Shown here: one piece after another, positions 34,461 through 43,042 of the stretch
Numbering within the stretch: position 1 is the first letter of the stretch
Layout: every line of letters starts with the position of its first letter
Assembly: GCA_014238905.1 (NCBI GenBank)
Contig: JABAAE010000020.1
Location: 1-48,445 of the forward strand
DNA from: Planctomycetota bacterium
Lineage (GTDB): Bacteria > Planctomycetota > Planctomycetia > Pirellulales > Pirellulaceae
Direction: 5' to 3'
Length of the DNA stretch: 48,445 bases
Translations under genes and position numbers: made by a program
Notes under the pieces: model-generated
Told to the model about the DNA's origin: nothing
The model's database searches: none
The model's input: the letters and a program-made list of their open reading frames with translations, nothing else

Positions 34461-35168
34461 ATGAATCGCATCTTTACCTCATCTTCATCCGTCGTATTCC
34501 TGTTTGCCGGGATTGGAATTCAACAGAATGCAGCGGCCGATGTACAGGAACACCTTCATTCGCTGGCTGCTAAGATCGAAAGACAAGCCAACTTGCTAAT
34601 TACCGAAACTCGACATTATCGACATAGTTTACATTATGCCGAGATGTTGGCCGATGTAGCCAAATTTCGAAACATCGCCAGCCATCTTCACCACACTACC
34701 TATACCAGCCGATCCTTGAGTCACCTTGAATCAGACATCAGAATTCTTGATCATTGTTTTCATGAGTTGGAAGATTTTTTTGATCATGTTGAAGTAGACC
34801 GCCTCCATGGTCTGGGACACATTCATGGGAATACTCGGCATGTCAAATTACTTCTGAATGCCATTGAAGACAATATCCATCATATGCGGGAAGATGTAGC
34901 GAGTCTCCGATCAACCTGGTTGGGCGGCCATTCTTTGCACCGCAGATTTGGAGATGCCCATTCCATTCACAGTTCACGAACCATTTATTCTTCCAGACCC
35001 CTTAAAATCTATTCGTCTGGTCATTCCAGTCACTTTGGTCACTCCAGTCACTTTGGTCACTCCCGTCACTTTGGACACTCAAGATCTCATAGTGGCTTTT
35101 ATCATGGATCTCATGGAAGCGGTTTACAGATTAATCGTGGTGGGTTCTCTTTGCGGATCAAACTTTGA
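34461..35168 (+). CDS. Exported histidine-rich protein with C-terminal GHS-x-HF repeats
   Basis: 235 residues from the ATG at 34461 (AAGGG ribosome site at -10); an upstream frame start at 34290 is rejected because the signal peptide (MNRIFTSSSSVVFLFAGIGI...NAAA) begins here. After cleavage comes a helical region of about 140 residues full of His and Glu (ETRHYRHSLHYAEMLADVAK, DHCFHELEDFFDHVEVDRLH), then a Ser/His-rich segment with four tandem six-residue units of the form GHS-(S/R)-HF, and a Gly/Ser/His tail. Histidine-rich, periplasmic or extracellular, so metal binding (Zn, Ni, Cu or Fe) is plausible. I recognise no family. Related helical-plus-Gly/Ser/His-rich exported proteins occur in planctomycetes. 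Confidence 0.78.
   Translation: MNRIFTSSSSVVFLFAGIGIQQNAAADVQEHLHSLAAKIERQANLLITETRHYRHSLHYAEMLADVAKFRNIASHLHHTTYTSRSLSHLESDIRILDHCFHELEDFFDHVEVDRLHGLGHIHGNTRHVKLLLNAIEDNIHHMREDVASLRSTWLGGHSLHRRFGDAHSIHSSRTIYSSRPLKIYSSGHSSHFGHSSHFGHSRHFGHSRSHSGFYHGSHGSGLQINRGGFSLRIKL
35019..35090 (+). repeat. 18-bp tandem repeats encoding GHS-x-HF units
   Basis: GGTCATTCCAGTCACTTT at 35019-35036 is repeated with one or two changes at 35037-35054 and 35055-35072, and a fourth partial unit begins at 35073. The period is six codons, so repeat-number changes keep the frame. Confidence 0.85.
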
Positions 35169-35316
35169 CACGCTCTAACTCATACCAATCAGCAAACGAC
35201 CGTTAGTGAGCAGAAAAGGGGGGAGCCCACTTTTTAAAATTGGATGTCCAACATCGAATCTTTCAATGACGTCTGGTGCCCTTTGTGCTATCCCAGAGCA
35301 TTATCAAGATAGTCGT

Positions 35317-38300
35317 TTAACGTGCAACCTTGATAAATTTAATCAGGTCAGCCAGCTCCTGATCGGAAAACTGTTGATCTAATCCGCTGGGCATGATGGA
35401 ATTCACGCCTGGCTTTTGATCTTCGATTTCGATTTTCGAAATGCGCATCGTCTTTTCGGCATCGATCACCAAATCCAATGTCTCACTTGTTTCGTTGCGA
35501 AGGATGCCACTGAAAGACCTTCCATCTTTCATCGCGATGTTGAAGGGCTCAAAACTGCGTACGAAACTGGCATTGGGATACATAATCGATTCCAGCAAAT
35601 CACGCTCACTCCGTATGTTTCCGATTCGACTCAGGCTTGGTCCCACATCGCCCCCTAGGTAGCCCATCTGGTGGCACGCGGAACAGCTTGCCTTGGTCCC
35701 ATGGAAGATTCTTTGACCATTGCGAACGTCGGCAGTCGGAAGTTTTTTCAGCACCGATTCCATTCGGATCAGCTGTGAGTTGGCTGACTCTTTCAATTGA
35801 ACCAGGAGCGTTTCAGCACGTTTGACTAGCTCGGGATGCAACTCAAAAAGAATTTTTTCAAGGGATTCGGGCTTTATGGATCTGACGATTTTGGATTTAT
35901 CAAGCGCTTTTAAAAGGGATGTTCCGAGGTTCAGGCATTCACTGGCCGAAGAACCTTTTTTTGCTGCCGCGACCAGTATTTGAAGAATCGGTTCCAGTTC
36001 ACTGGCTCCGGTTTTGTCCAGTTGGTTCAAAAGTTGACTGCGTTGAACCGATGTCAGGTTCGCCTTGCCAAGCAGTTCAATAGCTAGGAGGCGATTTATC
36101 AGTGGAGTATCTGCATCGAGACTAGTTAGCACAAAATCGAAGTGTTTATGCCCCCAATCGTTTTGATCAATAATAGCCATGGCCTTAAGCCTAATTGAAG
36201 TTGATACCGCCGAATTCAAGGATGCTACTCGAAGGTGTCGTTCAATTTTAGCCCGAATCGCGTCGTCACCAATTGAATTGTCTAATCGACTAACGGCTCG
36301 ACTCTTGTTGCTTGAATACAGTATTTCAATGACATTCGCCTGAAGCGTACCATTCGGATTTTCCAAAATGGAAGCCAACGGAGGAAGCCAGTTTTCTGGA
36401 ATAGTCGAGAGCTTGTTCTCCTGGATTTTATCGAGAATCGCCGTTTTCATTAGCCGAGATGTGCGGTTGTCGGTGAGGGCCTTGGCGACGGCTGCCTGTA
36501 TTTCCGGTTGATCCAAAAAGAGTGCCAGCTGGTTGGCTGTCCTTGGTGACAGAACGGGGGATTGGAACTGCTTTTGGAAGTAAGGTTGAAGTTGATTCGC
36601 CCATGTTGGGTGGTTTTGAATAAGCCACCAGCCAGTCGATTGCAGTAGAAGATCTTTCTCCGACAGAAGTGGAATAACTTGATCTGCTTGTAGATGCAAC
36701 GTGGCGTTTGGTTCTGACATTGATCGTAATACTGGAATTTGGTCCAAAGCAATCAGGGCGGCACGCCGGGTCCGCGCATCGACGCTGCTAATCGCATTGA
36801 CAAGCCGTTGAGTCTCGCCAATTTCTATCAGGGCATAGGTAATCGAATGATCGACGCCCCTGTCATTGCCGGCGTTTTTCGCTGCCAACAACAAGTCGTC
36901 AACAGTTGCGCTATCGCCGATTCTCCCCAAAGCTTCTGCGGCAACGCGGCGATGACTTGGCGGCCCTTGTTTTAAAAGTTGCCGCAGGTAGGGGATGGCC
37001 ATCGAATCCCTCCAAAGACTGGTGGAGTGGGCCGCAACTTGTCTCACGGTTTCATCGTCATTTTGCAAGGCGATTCGCGTGAGAGCCCTGGCCTTGGGAG
37101 AGTCGATTTGGGCAAGGGCCCAAACGGTCTGCAGGCGGGTGGAAATCGATTTGGCTTGAAGCGAACTGGCAAGAACTGAAATCGACCGGGTTTGTATTAG
37201 CTTATCAAAAGCGACGTCACGGACGCTGATTCGTCGGTCGTTCAGGTATTCTGATGGATTTGCGGAATCCCAATCAATTAGCTTTCCACGGGGATCCAGC
37301 ACCGGTTGCCTGTCGATGCGTCGTATGCGATAGACTGTTCCCAGGATATCGGGTTTGACCAATTGCGAAGTGGGGCAGCAAAGCTTGTACCAGCCGCCGG
37401 TGTCAACAACCAAAAGGCTTCCGTCGGCATCTTCAATGATATCGGTAGGATGAAAATCAAGATCGTCACAGACAAGAAAATCGGAATCCGTTGTTTTCAA
37501 TAAACCTCCGCTCTCATGGGTCTTGTGCCGAAAAACCTTGTTCATGTTGAACGAGGTGGAGAGCAGATTGTCGCGGTAGTCGTTGCCAAAGTGATTTGAC
37601 TTTAAACACACCAGACCGCTGGGAGCAGACGCATCCTGATGGGAAAGAACCGGCATAAGATCGCCTGTGCGGGGGTGACCGTCGAGGACTCCATGGTCCT
37701 TGCCATAGACGCCACCGTAAATCGCGTGAATTAAACCATCTCGTTTTCCATCCCGCGGATGTTGCAAAAAAGTCGTTGTAAACACGCGTTCGCCTCCCGC
37801 TGTAAAAGCAATTTCTACGGGATTGTCCATTCCGCCAGTCATGACTGTTTCGATGACACCCCCACTGGGATGACGTCGAAACAAATGGGCGGCTCGCGTC
37901 TTCCATGTTTTGGATTCTTGGTCAGAGTAAGATTGTTCAGCAAAAGCGCCCTTGCACCAATAGATCCAACCATCGGGTCCCAGATACGGACCATGCAGAT
38001 CATTCGCACAGCCGGTTAGCGTCTTTCCTTCAAACCAGACTTCCCGCTTGTCGGCGTAACCGTCTCCGGTAGTATCGGTCAGTTTCAGAATCTGAGGAGG
38101 TGCGGCAACGTAAAGCGAGCCGTCCAACCACATCGCTCCGGCAGGAAACATCAATTTGTCGGCAAAAACGGTACTGTTGTCGTAACGCCCGTCGTTGTTG
38201 GTATCTTCCAGACGCATTACGCGATGCGGTTTTTTTTTCAACTGGATTTGCACATTTTCATTGGAACCGCTGGATTCGGTGAGATATAGCCGACCTAAAG

Positions 38301-38490
38301 AATCAAAGTCACCGCTGATGGGTCGCTTGATCAATTCATGGGAAGCGACTTGTTCAATGGTAAATCCGCTTGCCAATGTAAACGTCCGCTTGCCAATTTT
38401 TATTTCATCAGCCAGCAGCGGCGAGTGCTTTTCCAAAACACAGGTGAACACGAGAAAGACTATGATCAGGCTAGGTGGATTCCTCGACAT
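35317..38490 (-). CDS. Giant exported PVC-type heme-binding/HEAT-repeat protein
   Basis: 1057 residues from the ATG at 38490 (GAGG seven bases upstream); an in-frame start at 38520 is 10 codons earlier without benefit. Signal peptide MSRNPPSLIIVFLVFTCVLE, mature part near LLADEIKIG. N-terminal propeller of the 'membrane-bound dehydrogenase' type, about residues 40-390 (GFTIEQVASHELIKRPISGD, HRVMRLEDTNNDGRYDNSTV, DLHGPYLGPDGWIYWCKGAF, LLVVDTGGWYKLC). HEAT repeats from about 400 to 880 (RRVAAEALGRIGDSATVDDL). C-terminal heme domain with CSACH near residue 936, GDVGPSLSRIGNIRSERDLL, and tail GVNSIMPSGLDQQFSDQELA. Predicted periplasmic electron-transfer protein with a possible dehydrogenase propeller. 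A second paralogue lies at 1877-5701 but carries a sugar-binding-like insert that this one lacks. Confidence 0.9.
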   Translation of the reverse strand: MSRNPPSLIIVFLVFTCVLEKHSPLLADEIKIGKRTFTLASGFTIEQVASHELIKRPISGDFDSLGRLYLTESSGSNENVQIQLKKKPHRVMRLEDTNNDGRYDNSTVFADKLMFPAGAMWLDGSLYVAAPPQILKLTDTTGDGYADKREVWFEGKTLTGCANDLHGPYLGPDGWIYWCKGAFAEQSYSDQESKTWKTRAAHLFRRHPSGGVIETVMTGGMDNPVEIAFTAGGERVFTTTFLQHPRDGKRDGLIHAIYGGVYGKDHGVLDGHPRTGDLMPVLSHQDASAPSGLVCLKSNHFGNDYRDNLLSTSFNMNKVFRHKTHESGGLLKTTDSDFLVCDDLDFHPTDIIEDADGSLLVVDTGGWYKLCCPTSQLVKPDILGTVYRIRRIDRQPVLDPRGKLIDWDSANPSEYLNDRRISVRDVAFDKLIQTRSISVLASSLQAKSISTRLQTVWALAQIDSPKARALTRIALQNDDETVRQVAAHSTSLWRDSMAIPYLRQLLKQGPPSHRRVAAEALGRIGDSATVDDLLLAAKNAGNDRGVDHSITYALIEIGETQRLVNAISSVDARTRRAALIALDQIPVLRSMSEPNATLHLQADQVIPLLSEKDLLLQSTGWWLIQNHPTWANQLQPYFQKQFQSPVLSPRTANQLALFLDQPEIQAAVAKALTDNRTSRLMKTAILDKIQENKLSTIPENWLPPLASILENPNGTLQANVIEILYSSNKSRAVSRLDNSIGDDAIRAKIERHLRVASLNSAVSTSIRLKAMAIIDQNDWGHKHFDFVLTSLDADTPLINRLLAIELLGKANLTSVQRSQLLNQLDKTGASELEPILQILVAAAKKGSSASECLNLGTSLLKALDKSKIVRSIKPESLEKILFELHPELVKRAETLLVQLKESANSQLIRMESVLKKLPTADVRNGQRIFHGTKASCSACHQMGYLGGDVGPSLSRIGNIRSERDLLESIMYPNASFVRSFEPFNIAMKDGRSFSGILRNETSETLDLVIDAEKTMRISKIEIEDQKPGVNSIMPSGLDQQFSDQELADLIKFIKVAR

Positions 38491-38722
38491 TTTTTTGCCT
38501 CGTATATCAGTGGACATCACCTATCCTATTGTTACCCGATTGGGTTTTTCAACAGTGCAGGCGGCATCCCGTGAGACATCGATGTTATTTCCGTAGAATT
38601 CGGGTCGCAGCTTTGTATTGGTCGGCTATTCATTCTGGTCTTTGGTGTTAACAAGAGGAATCTCAAATCGATTGCGATTCTGCGTTAGGCATCGTTCAAA
38701 GAATGTTGGCCGAAGAGTCGCT

Positions 38723-40048
38723 CTAGTTATCCTGAAGGCCAAAAAGGGCAGGTTGCCCACGAAAATCTGGATCAAAATAATCACCGTTTTCGGTGTCCTT
38801 GTACACCACTTGGCCATGGACCCACGTTTGGACAGCTTTGCCACGTAATTTTTCGCCATGCCAGGGAGTCCATTGGCATTTACTGACCTGATTTTCGTCG
38901 AGGACTTGATGCTCCCGATGGAGATCTACCAGACAGAGGTCTGCATCGTATCCCACTTTAATCGCTCCTTTGTTTCTGATTTTCCAGACTTTAGCCGGAG
39001 CTGAGCACATCCAACCGACTACCTGCTCAAGGGTGCAGGTTCCTTTGTTGACTTGGTTAAGCATCAGGGCCAGAGAGTTTTCAACTGCCGGAAGGCCAGA
39101 AGGGCATTCTGGATAGATCGCGAATTTTTCTTCCTTGGTATGCGGTGCGTGATCGGTGGCTACGACGGTAATTTCATTGTTTAGAAGAGCCTGCCAGAGA
39201 CGTTCATTGTCAGCTTTGTTTTTGATCGAAGGGTTCATCTTGATTCGTGACCCAAGTCGAGCGTAGTCGTCTACATTAAAAAACAGATGGTGCACACAAA
39301 CCTCGGCTGTGACGTAGGGACTAGCCTCTGCTGCCAGAAATTCGGCTTCTGCCCCGGTCGAAACGTGAAGCACGTGAAAGTGGTGTTGATGGCGATTTGC
39401 CAGATCAACGGCTCGACGGGTTGCGATGATGGCTGCTTGATGGTCTCTGACTCGCGAGTGATCCGCTATGTCGCGGGAACCCCTGTACTTCTCGGCATTG
39501 GTGCGAACAGTAGATTCGTCTTCACAATGAGCGGTGATCGGCAATGTTGTTTCGGCGAAAATCTCCTCCAGTGCTTCCTGTTGATCTACCAAAAGGTTGC
39601 CAGTGCTTGAGCCAATAAAAATCTTGATGCCGGGAGTTCGTTTGGCTTTTTTGAGTTCCCTAACGTTGTTTGGGGTGGCGCCGATATAAAAGCCAAAATT
39701 AACCAGACTGTTTCTTTCGGCGATGGCGATTTTTTCGTCGATTCCCTGTTGCGTAATAGCGTGGGGAATGGTGTTTGGCATTTCCAGAAAAGTTGTGATA
39801 CCGCCTTTGGCACAGGCACGGCTTGCGTGGGCAATATCTTCCTTATGGGTTAATCCGGGTTCCCGGAAATGAACCTGATCATCGATCACGCCCGGAATCA
39901 GAAATTTTCCGGCCCCATCAACGACGTCATCGACAGCAAGCCCATGACCCGGCGCAATGTCGGTAATCTTTCCGGCCTCGATAACCACGTCCACGTCTCT
40001 AGATTCCTCGGGCAGTATAACGGTCGCATTTTTTATGAGTGTTTTCAT
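38723..40048 (-). CDS. pyrC: Dihydroorotase
   Basis: 441 residues. Catalyses ring closure of N-carbamoyl-aspartate to dihydroorotate in de novo pyrimidine synthesis. Amidohydrolase TIM barrel: D56-D-Q-V-H60-F-R-E-P-G, the substrate motif EMPNT, the presumed carbamylated lysine K142 in PGIKIFIGSS, TAHCEDES, HVLHVSTGAE, and the catalytic Asp in VVATDHAPHTKEEK. The first histidine of the usual DxHxH metal motif is replaced by Gln (residue 58), while all other ligands are present. My recollection is that this variant is shared with Bacteroidetes-type dihydroorotases, so loss of activity should not be assumed. Cytoplasmic. No other pyr genes adjoin it. Confidence 0.9.
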   Translation of the reverse strand: MKTLIKNATVILPEESRDVDVVIEAGKITDIAPGHGLAVDDVVDGAGKFLIPGVIDDQVHFREPGLTHKEDIAHASRACAKGGITTFLEMPNTIPHAITQQGIDEKIAIAERNSLVNFGFYIGATPNNVRELKKAKRTPGIKIFIGSSTGNLLVDQQEALEEIFAETTLPITAHCEDESTVRTNAEKYRGSRDIADHSRVRDHQAAIIATRRAVDLANRHQHHFHVLHVSTGAEAEFLAAEASPYVTAEVCVHHLFFNVDDYARLGSRIKMNPSIKNKADNERLWQALLNNEITVVATDHAPHTKEEKFAIYPECPSGLPAVENSLALMLNQVNKGTCTLEQVVGWMCSAPAKVWKIRNKGAIKVGYDADLCLVDLHREHQVLDENQVSKCQWTPWHGEKLRGKAVQTWVHGQVVYKDTENGDYFDPDFRGQPALFGLQDN

Positions 40049-40632
40049 AGATTGGTTTTCATAGCGGATTTATGCCGGATTCCTCATAGAGCGGTGCGTT
40101 ATCGTGCTCCGTGAAGGCCCCTTAAAATCTAGAGGGTTTGGCAGACTGACCGACAAGCCTGAACTAACAAAAGACGAATTCTGAGCGGTGACCGGTCGCC
40201 ACACACTTAAGGCTCTCATTAAGTAGAGTAAATTACGGCCGGGATTTTAAGCAGGGATATCTCCAACACTGCCGAGCTGACCGCGGAATTTAAGTGAACA
40301 AAGCTCGTCCGCTTCGGCGACGTTGGTAGATACGAAATGCATTGCACTGTGGGCTGAACCGCCAATAAATGGCCCTTTTACAGAAAACCGTTTTCTTTCA
40401 GGGACGCGTCGGCTTTCTGAAGCAATCCAATCAGGGTTGCTGGTTTGGGTTAACTTAATACGGCATTAATTGATCTTAATGATTCTGTTTTTTCCGCAAA
40501 TCTTTCACTTGTAGCGAGAGACTGGCGGTCGATTGCCTCTGAAGGGCCAGCACTCAACGCCTATAAAAATCAACAAACACCCGTTAAAATTCCAGATTCT
40601 GAAAAATCTCCGTTTCTCTTGTAGAAAATGAT
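40049..40632. other. Divergent intergenic region
   Basis: About 580 bases between divergent pyrC and the phosphofructokinase gene. A near-perfect 14-base palindrome, GGTGACC-GGTCGCC, lies at 40187-40200 and could be an operator, with one mismatched pair. No gene or RNA was recognised. Confidence 0.35.
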
Positions 40633-41919
40633 ATGTCTGGCAAAAATCTCGTAGTTGCTCAAAGCGGCGGACCTAGCCCGGTCATTAACAATACCCTTCG
40701 GGGCATCATCGAGGCGGCACGCGACCTGGATCAAATCGATACCGTTTATGCCGCGCATCACGGCATTGAGGGTGTGCTGAAAGAAGAGCTCTTGGATGTT
40801 TCTTCGCAAAACGCCGATGAAATTTCGTTGTTACGTTATACACCAGCTGCGGGCTCGATTGGGACCTGCCGATATAAACTGAAACCGGGACAGGACGAGG
40901 ATTTTGATCGCTGCCTTGAAATATTTCGAGCTCACAACGTCGGGTATTTTATTTACATTGGCGGAAACGACTCGATGGATACGGCCAATAAAATTGCCAG
41001 TCTGGCTCAGGAGCGGGGGCTTGATCTAGTTGGGATTGGTGGGCCTAAAACAATCGATAATGATGTAGGTGACAGTGAGTTTCAGCTGATTGATCATACG
41101 CCGGGATACGGCTCGTGTGCAAAATACTGGATGCATGCTGTGCAGTACGCCAACCAGGAGAACAAGGGTTCCTGTCCTGCTGATCCTGTCTTGGTCATGC
41201 AGGCGATGGGGCGCAAAATTGGTTACATCCCGGCAGCAGCTCGGTTGGCGGATCCTCATCGTGAGATGCCCCTGCAAATTTACTTGGCCGAAAGCCCATG
41301 TTCACTGGGGCAATTGCATCATAATGTAAATGACCAGTTGAAATCCGACGGGCGTTGTGTGGTAGTCGTCAGCGAGGGATTCGATGTGGGTGATATTGGA
41401 GAAAGAAGAGACTCCTTTGGGCATACCCAGTTCAGCTCCAGTCAAATCACCGTTGCTCAGATTGTCACCAATTATCTCAATGACAATGGTTTGGCTGTCA
41501 AAGGGAACGCACGCTGCAACGTGCCCGGAACCGACCAGCGCCACAGTATGGCGTATGCCTCAACTGTGGATCTTGATGAAGCGTACGGAGCTGGCCGAAT
41601 GGCGGCTTGTCTGGCCGCGGGTGGTGAATCTGGAAACATGGCAACCATATTGCGAAACAAAGGTGATGTTTATAGTGTCAGTTTTGACAAGGTTCCTCTT
41701 GAATTGGTTGCCAATAGCGAACGGACATTTCCCAAGTCCTGGATTACTGAAAACGGTTTTGACGTGACTGATGATTTTGTCAGGTATTGTCAACCGCTGG
41801 TGGGCGAAGGGATGGTCAGTTTGCCTATGGTTGGCGGTCGCCAACGATTAACGGAATTCGAACCAAAGTATGCCGAACAAAAGCTGGCGGTTTATCAGCC
41901 GCAGGCAGATCGAAAATAA
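40633..41919 (+). CDS. pfp: 6-phosphofructokinase, probably pyrophosphate-dependent
   Basis: 428 residues, longer than ATP-dependent PfkA (about 320) and within the size range of PPi-type enzymes. It interconverts fructose 6-phosphate and fructose 1,6-bisphosphate. Motifs: QSGGPSPVINN at the N-terminus, G110-G-N-D113-SMDT at the phosphoryl-donor loop, and GGPK139TIDND with catalytic D142. In characterised enzymes, Asp and Lys at the positions equivalent to 113 and 139 block the ATP site and mark PPi dependence, where ATP enzymes carry Gly at both; this protein has both PPi residues. MGRKIGYIPAAARL and NARCNVPGTDQR are substrate-loop segments. Glycolysis/gluconeogenesis, cytoplasmic. A HAD phosphatase follows 120 bases later. 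Donor specificity is inferred. Confidence 0.88.
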   Translation: MSGKNLVVAQSGGPSPVINNTLRGIIEAARDLDQIDTVYAAHHGIEGVLKEELLDVSSQNADEISLLRYTPAAGSIGTCRYKLKPGQDEDFDRCLEIFRAHNVGYFIYIGGNDSMDTANKIASLAQERGLDLVGIGGPKTIDNDVGDSEFQLIDHTPGYGSCAKYWMHAVQYANQENKGSCPADPVLVMQAMGRKIGYIPAAARLADPHREMPLQIYLAESPCSLGQLHHNVNDQLKSDGRCVVVVSEGFDVGDIGERRDSFGHTQFSSSQITVAQIVTNYLNDNGLAVKGNARCNVPGTDQRHSMAYASTVDLDEAYGAGRMAACLAAGGESGNMATILRNKGDVYSVSFDKVPLELVANSERTFPKSWITENGFDVTDDFVRYCQPLVGEGMVSLPMVGGRQRLTEFEPKYAEQKLAVYQPQADRK

Positions 41920-42040
41920 TTCACCCGAAGCAGGGTTGACCAAAGGCTATTCACAGCGTCCACGATGGGGGTAGCAAATTAATAACGGATTGAACTAACG
42001 CACTGAATTAATGAACAACTGAACCTTGGTAACCAAAACG

Positions 42041-42907
42041 ATGTTTGAAATTGAGCGAAAGAAAGAGTTTTTTGTTGGAATTGATTCCGATGGTTGCACC
42101 TTTGACACGATGGAGCTAAAGCACAAAGAGTGTTTTATTCCCAACACCATCAAATACTATGGCCTTCAAGCGATCAGTAAATACGCACGCGAGGCGGCTG
42201 AATTTGTAAATCTTTATTCCAAGAGCCGGGGAATCAATCGTTTTCCGGCACTGACGGAGACACTTCAATGGTTGCAAAAGCGGCCGGAAGTGAAATCCCG
42301 TGGATTTGAAATTACGATTCCATCCTCTTTGGAGACATGGATCAACGAAGAATCCAAACTGGGCAATCCGGCTTTGCAGAAGTTATTGGAAACTTCGGAT
42401 GATCCGGATTTGCAATTGGCATTGGCGTGGTCCCTGAAAGTCAATGAAACGGTGGCCGAAATGGTCAGCAATGTCCCTCCCTTTCCTCTGGTCAGGGAAT
42501 CGCTTGAAAAACTGTACACGCAGGCGGATATGCTCGTTTGTTCGGCGACGCCAAATGAAGCCTTAAAGGCGGAGTGGAGTGAGCATGGAATTGACAAGTA
42601 CGTAGTGGAGATTTGCGGACAGGAATCTGGCAGCAAAAAAGAAACATTGGCCAACGCGTCGAAATACGAAGCACACAAGTCGTTAATGATTGGTGATGCA
42701 CCAGGCGATTTTAAGGCAGCGGTCGCTAATCATTGTCTTTTTTACCCCATTAACCCGGGCGAAGAAGACGCGAGCTGGGAAAGGTTTCACGAAGAATCGA
42801 TTGACCGATTCTTTGAAGGTACTTTTGCGGGTGAATATCAGCAAATGCTACTGGATGAATTTGATAAATATCTTCCCGATTTACCTCCTTGGCCGATTGA
42901 CGCCTAG
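42041..42907 (+). CDS. HAD-superfamily hydrolase
   Basis: 288 residues from the ATG at 42041; a TTG at 42026 would add five residues. All HAD motifs are present: motif I D15-S-D17-G-C-T-F-D, motif II CSATP, the Lys of motif III in GSKKETLA, and motif IV MIGDAPGDFKAA. A large helical cap (about residues 30-165) is inserted after motif I, as in sugar phosphatases and beta-phosphoglucomutases. The nucleophile and acid Asp are both present, so phosphatase activity is likely. Position just after the phosphofructokinase and before gnd suggests a role on a sugar phosphate, but the substrate is unknown. Cytoplasmic. Confidence 0.87.
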   Translation: MFEIERKKEFFVGIDSDGCTFDTMELKHKECFIPNTIKYYGLQAISKYAREAAEFVNLYSKSRGINRFPALTETLQWLQKRPEVKSRGFEITIPSSLETWINEESKLGNPALQKLLETSDDPDLQLALAWSLKVNETVAEMVSNVPPFPLVRESLEKLYTQADMLVCSATPNEALKAEWSEHGIDKYVVEICGQESGSKKETLANASKYEAHKSLMIGDAPGDFKAAVANHCLFYPINPGEEDASWERFHEESIDRFFEGTFAGEYQQMLLDEFDKYLPDLPPWPIDA

Positions 42908-43042
42908 TTGCGGTTTCGATCAACGCCTGAAGTTTGCTGGCTGGCCGGCATTGAGATCATCGTGACAAGGCGAGGGTTAGTTCGTCGATCGGGATTCGTT
43001 CAGCAAAATGCGTTCTAAAAATTCAAAAAGAAAAAAAATAAA

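Noticed and set aside
35019..35090. Regularly spaced direct repeats considered as a possible CRISPR array.
   Set aside because: The units abut without spacers and are in-frame coding repeats; the same applies to the arrays at 20235, 48262 and 48391. No cas gene is present.
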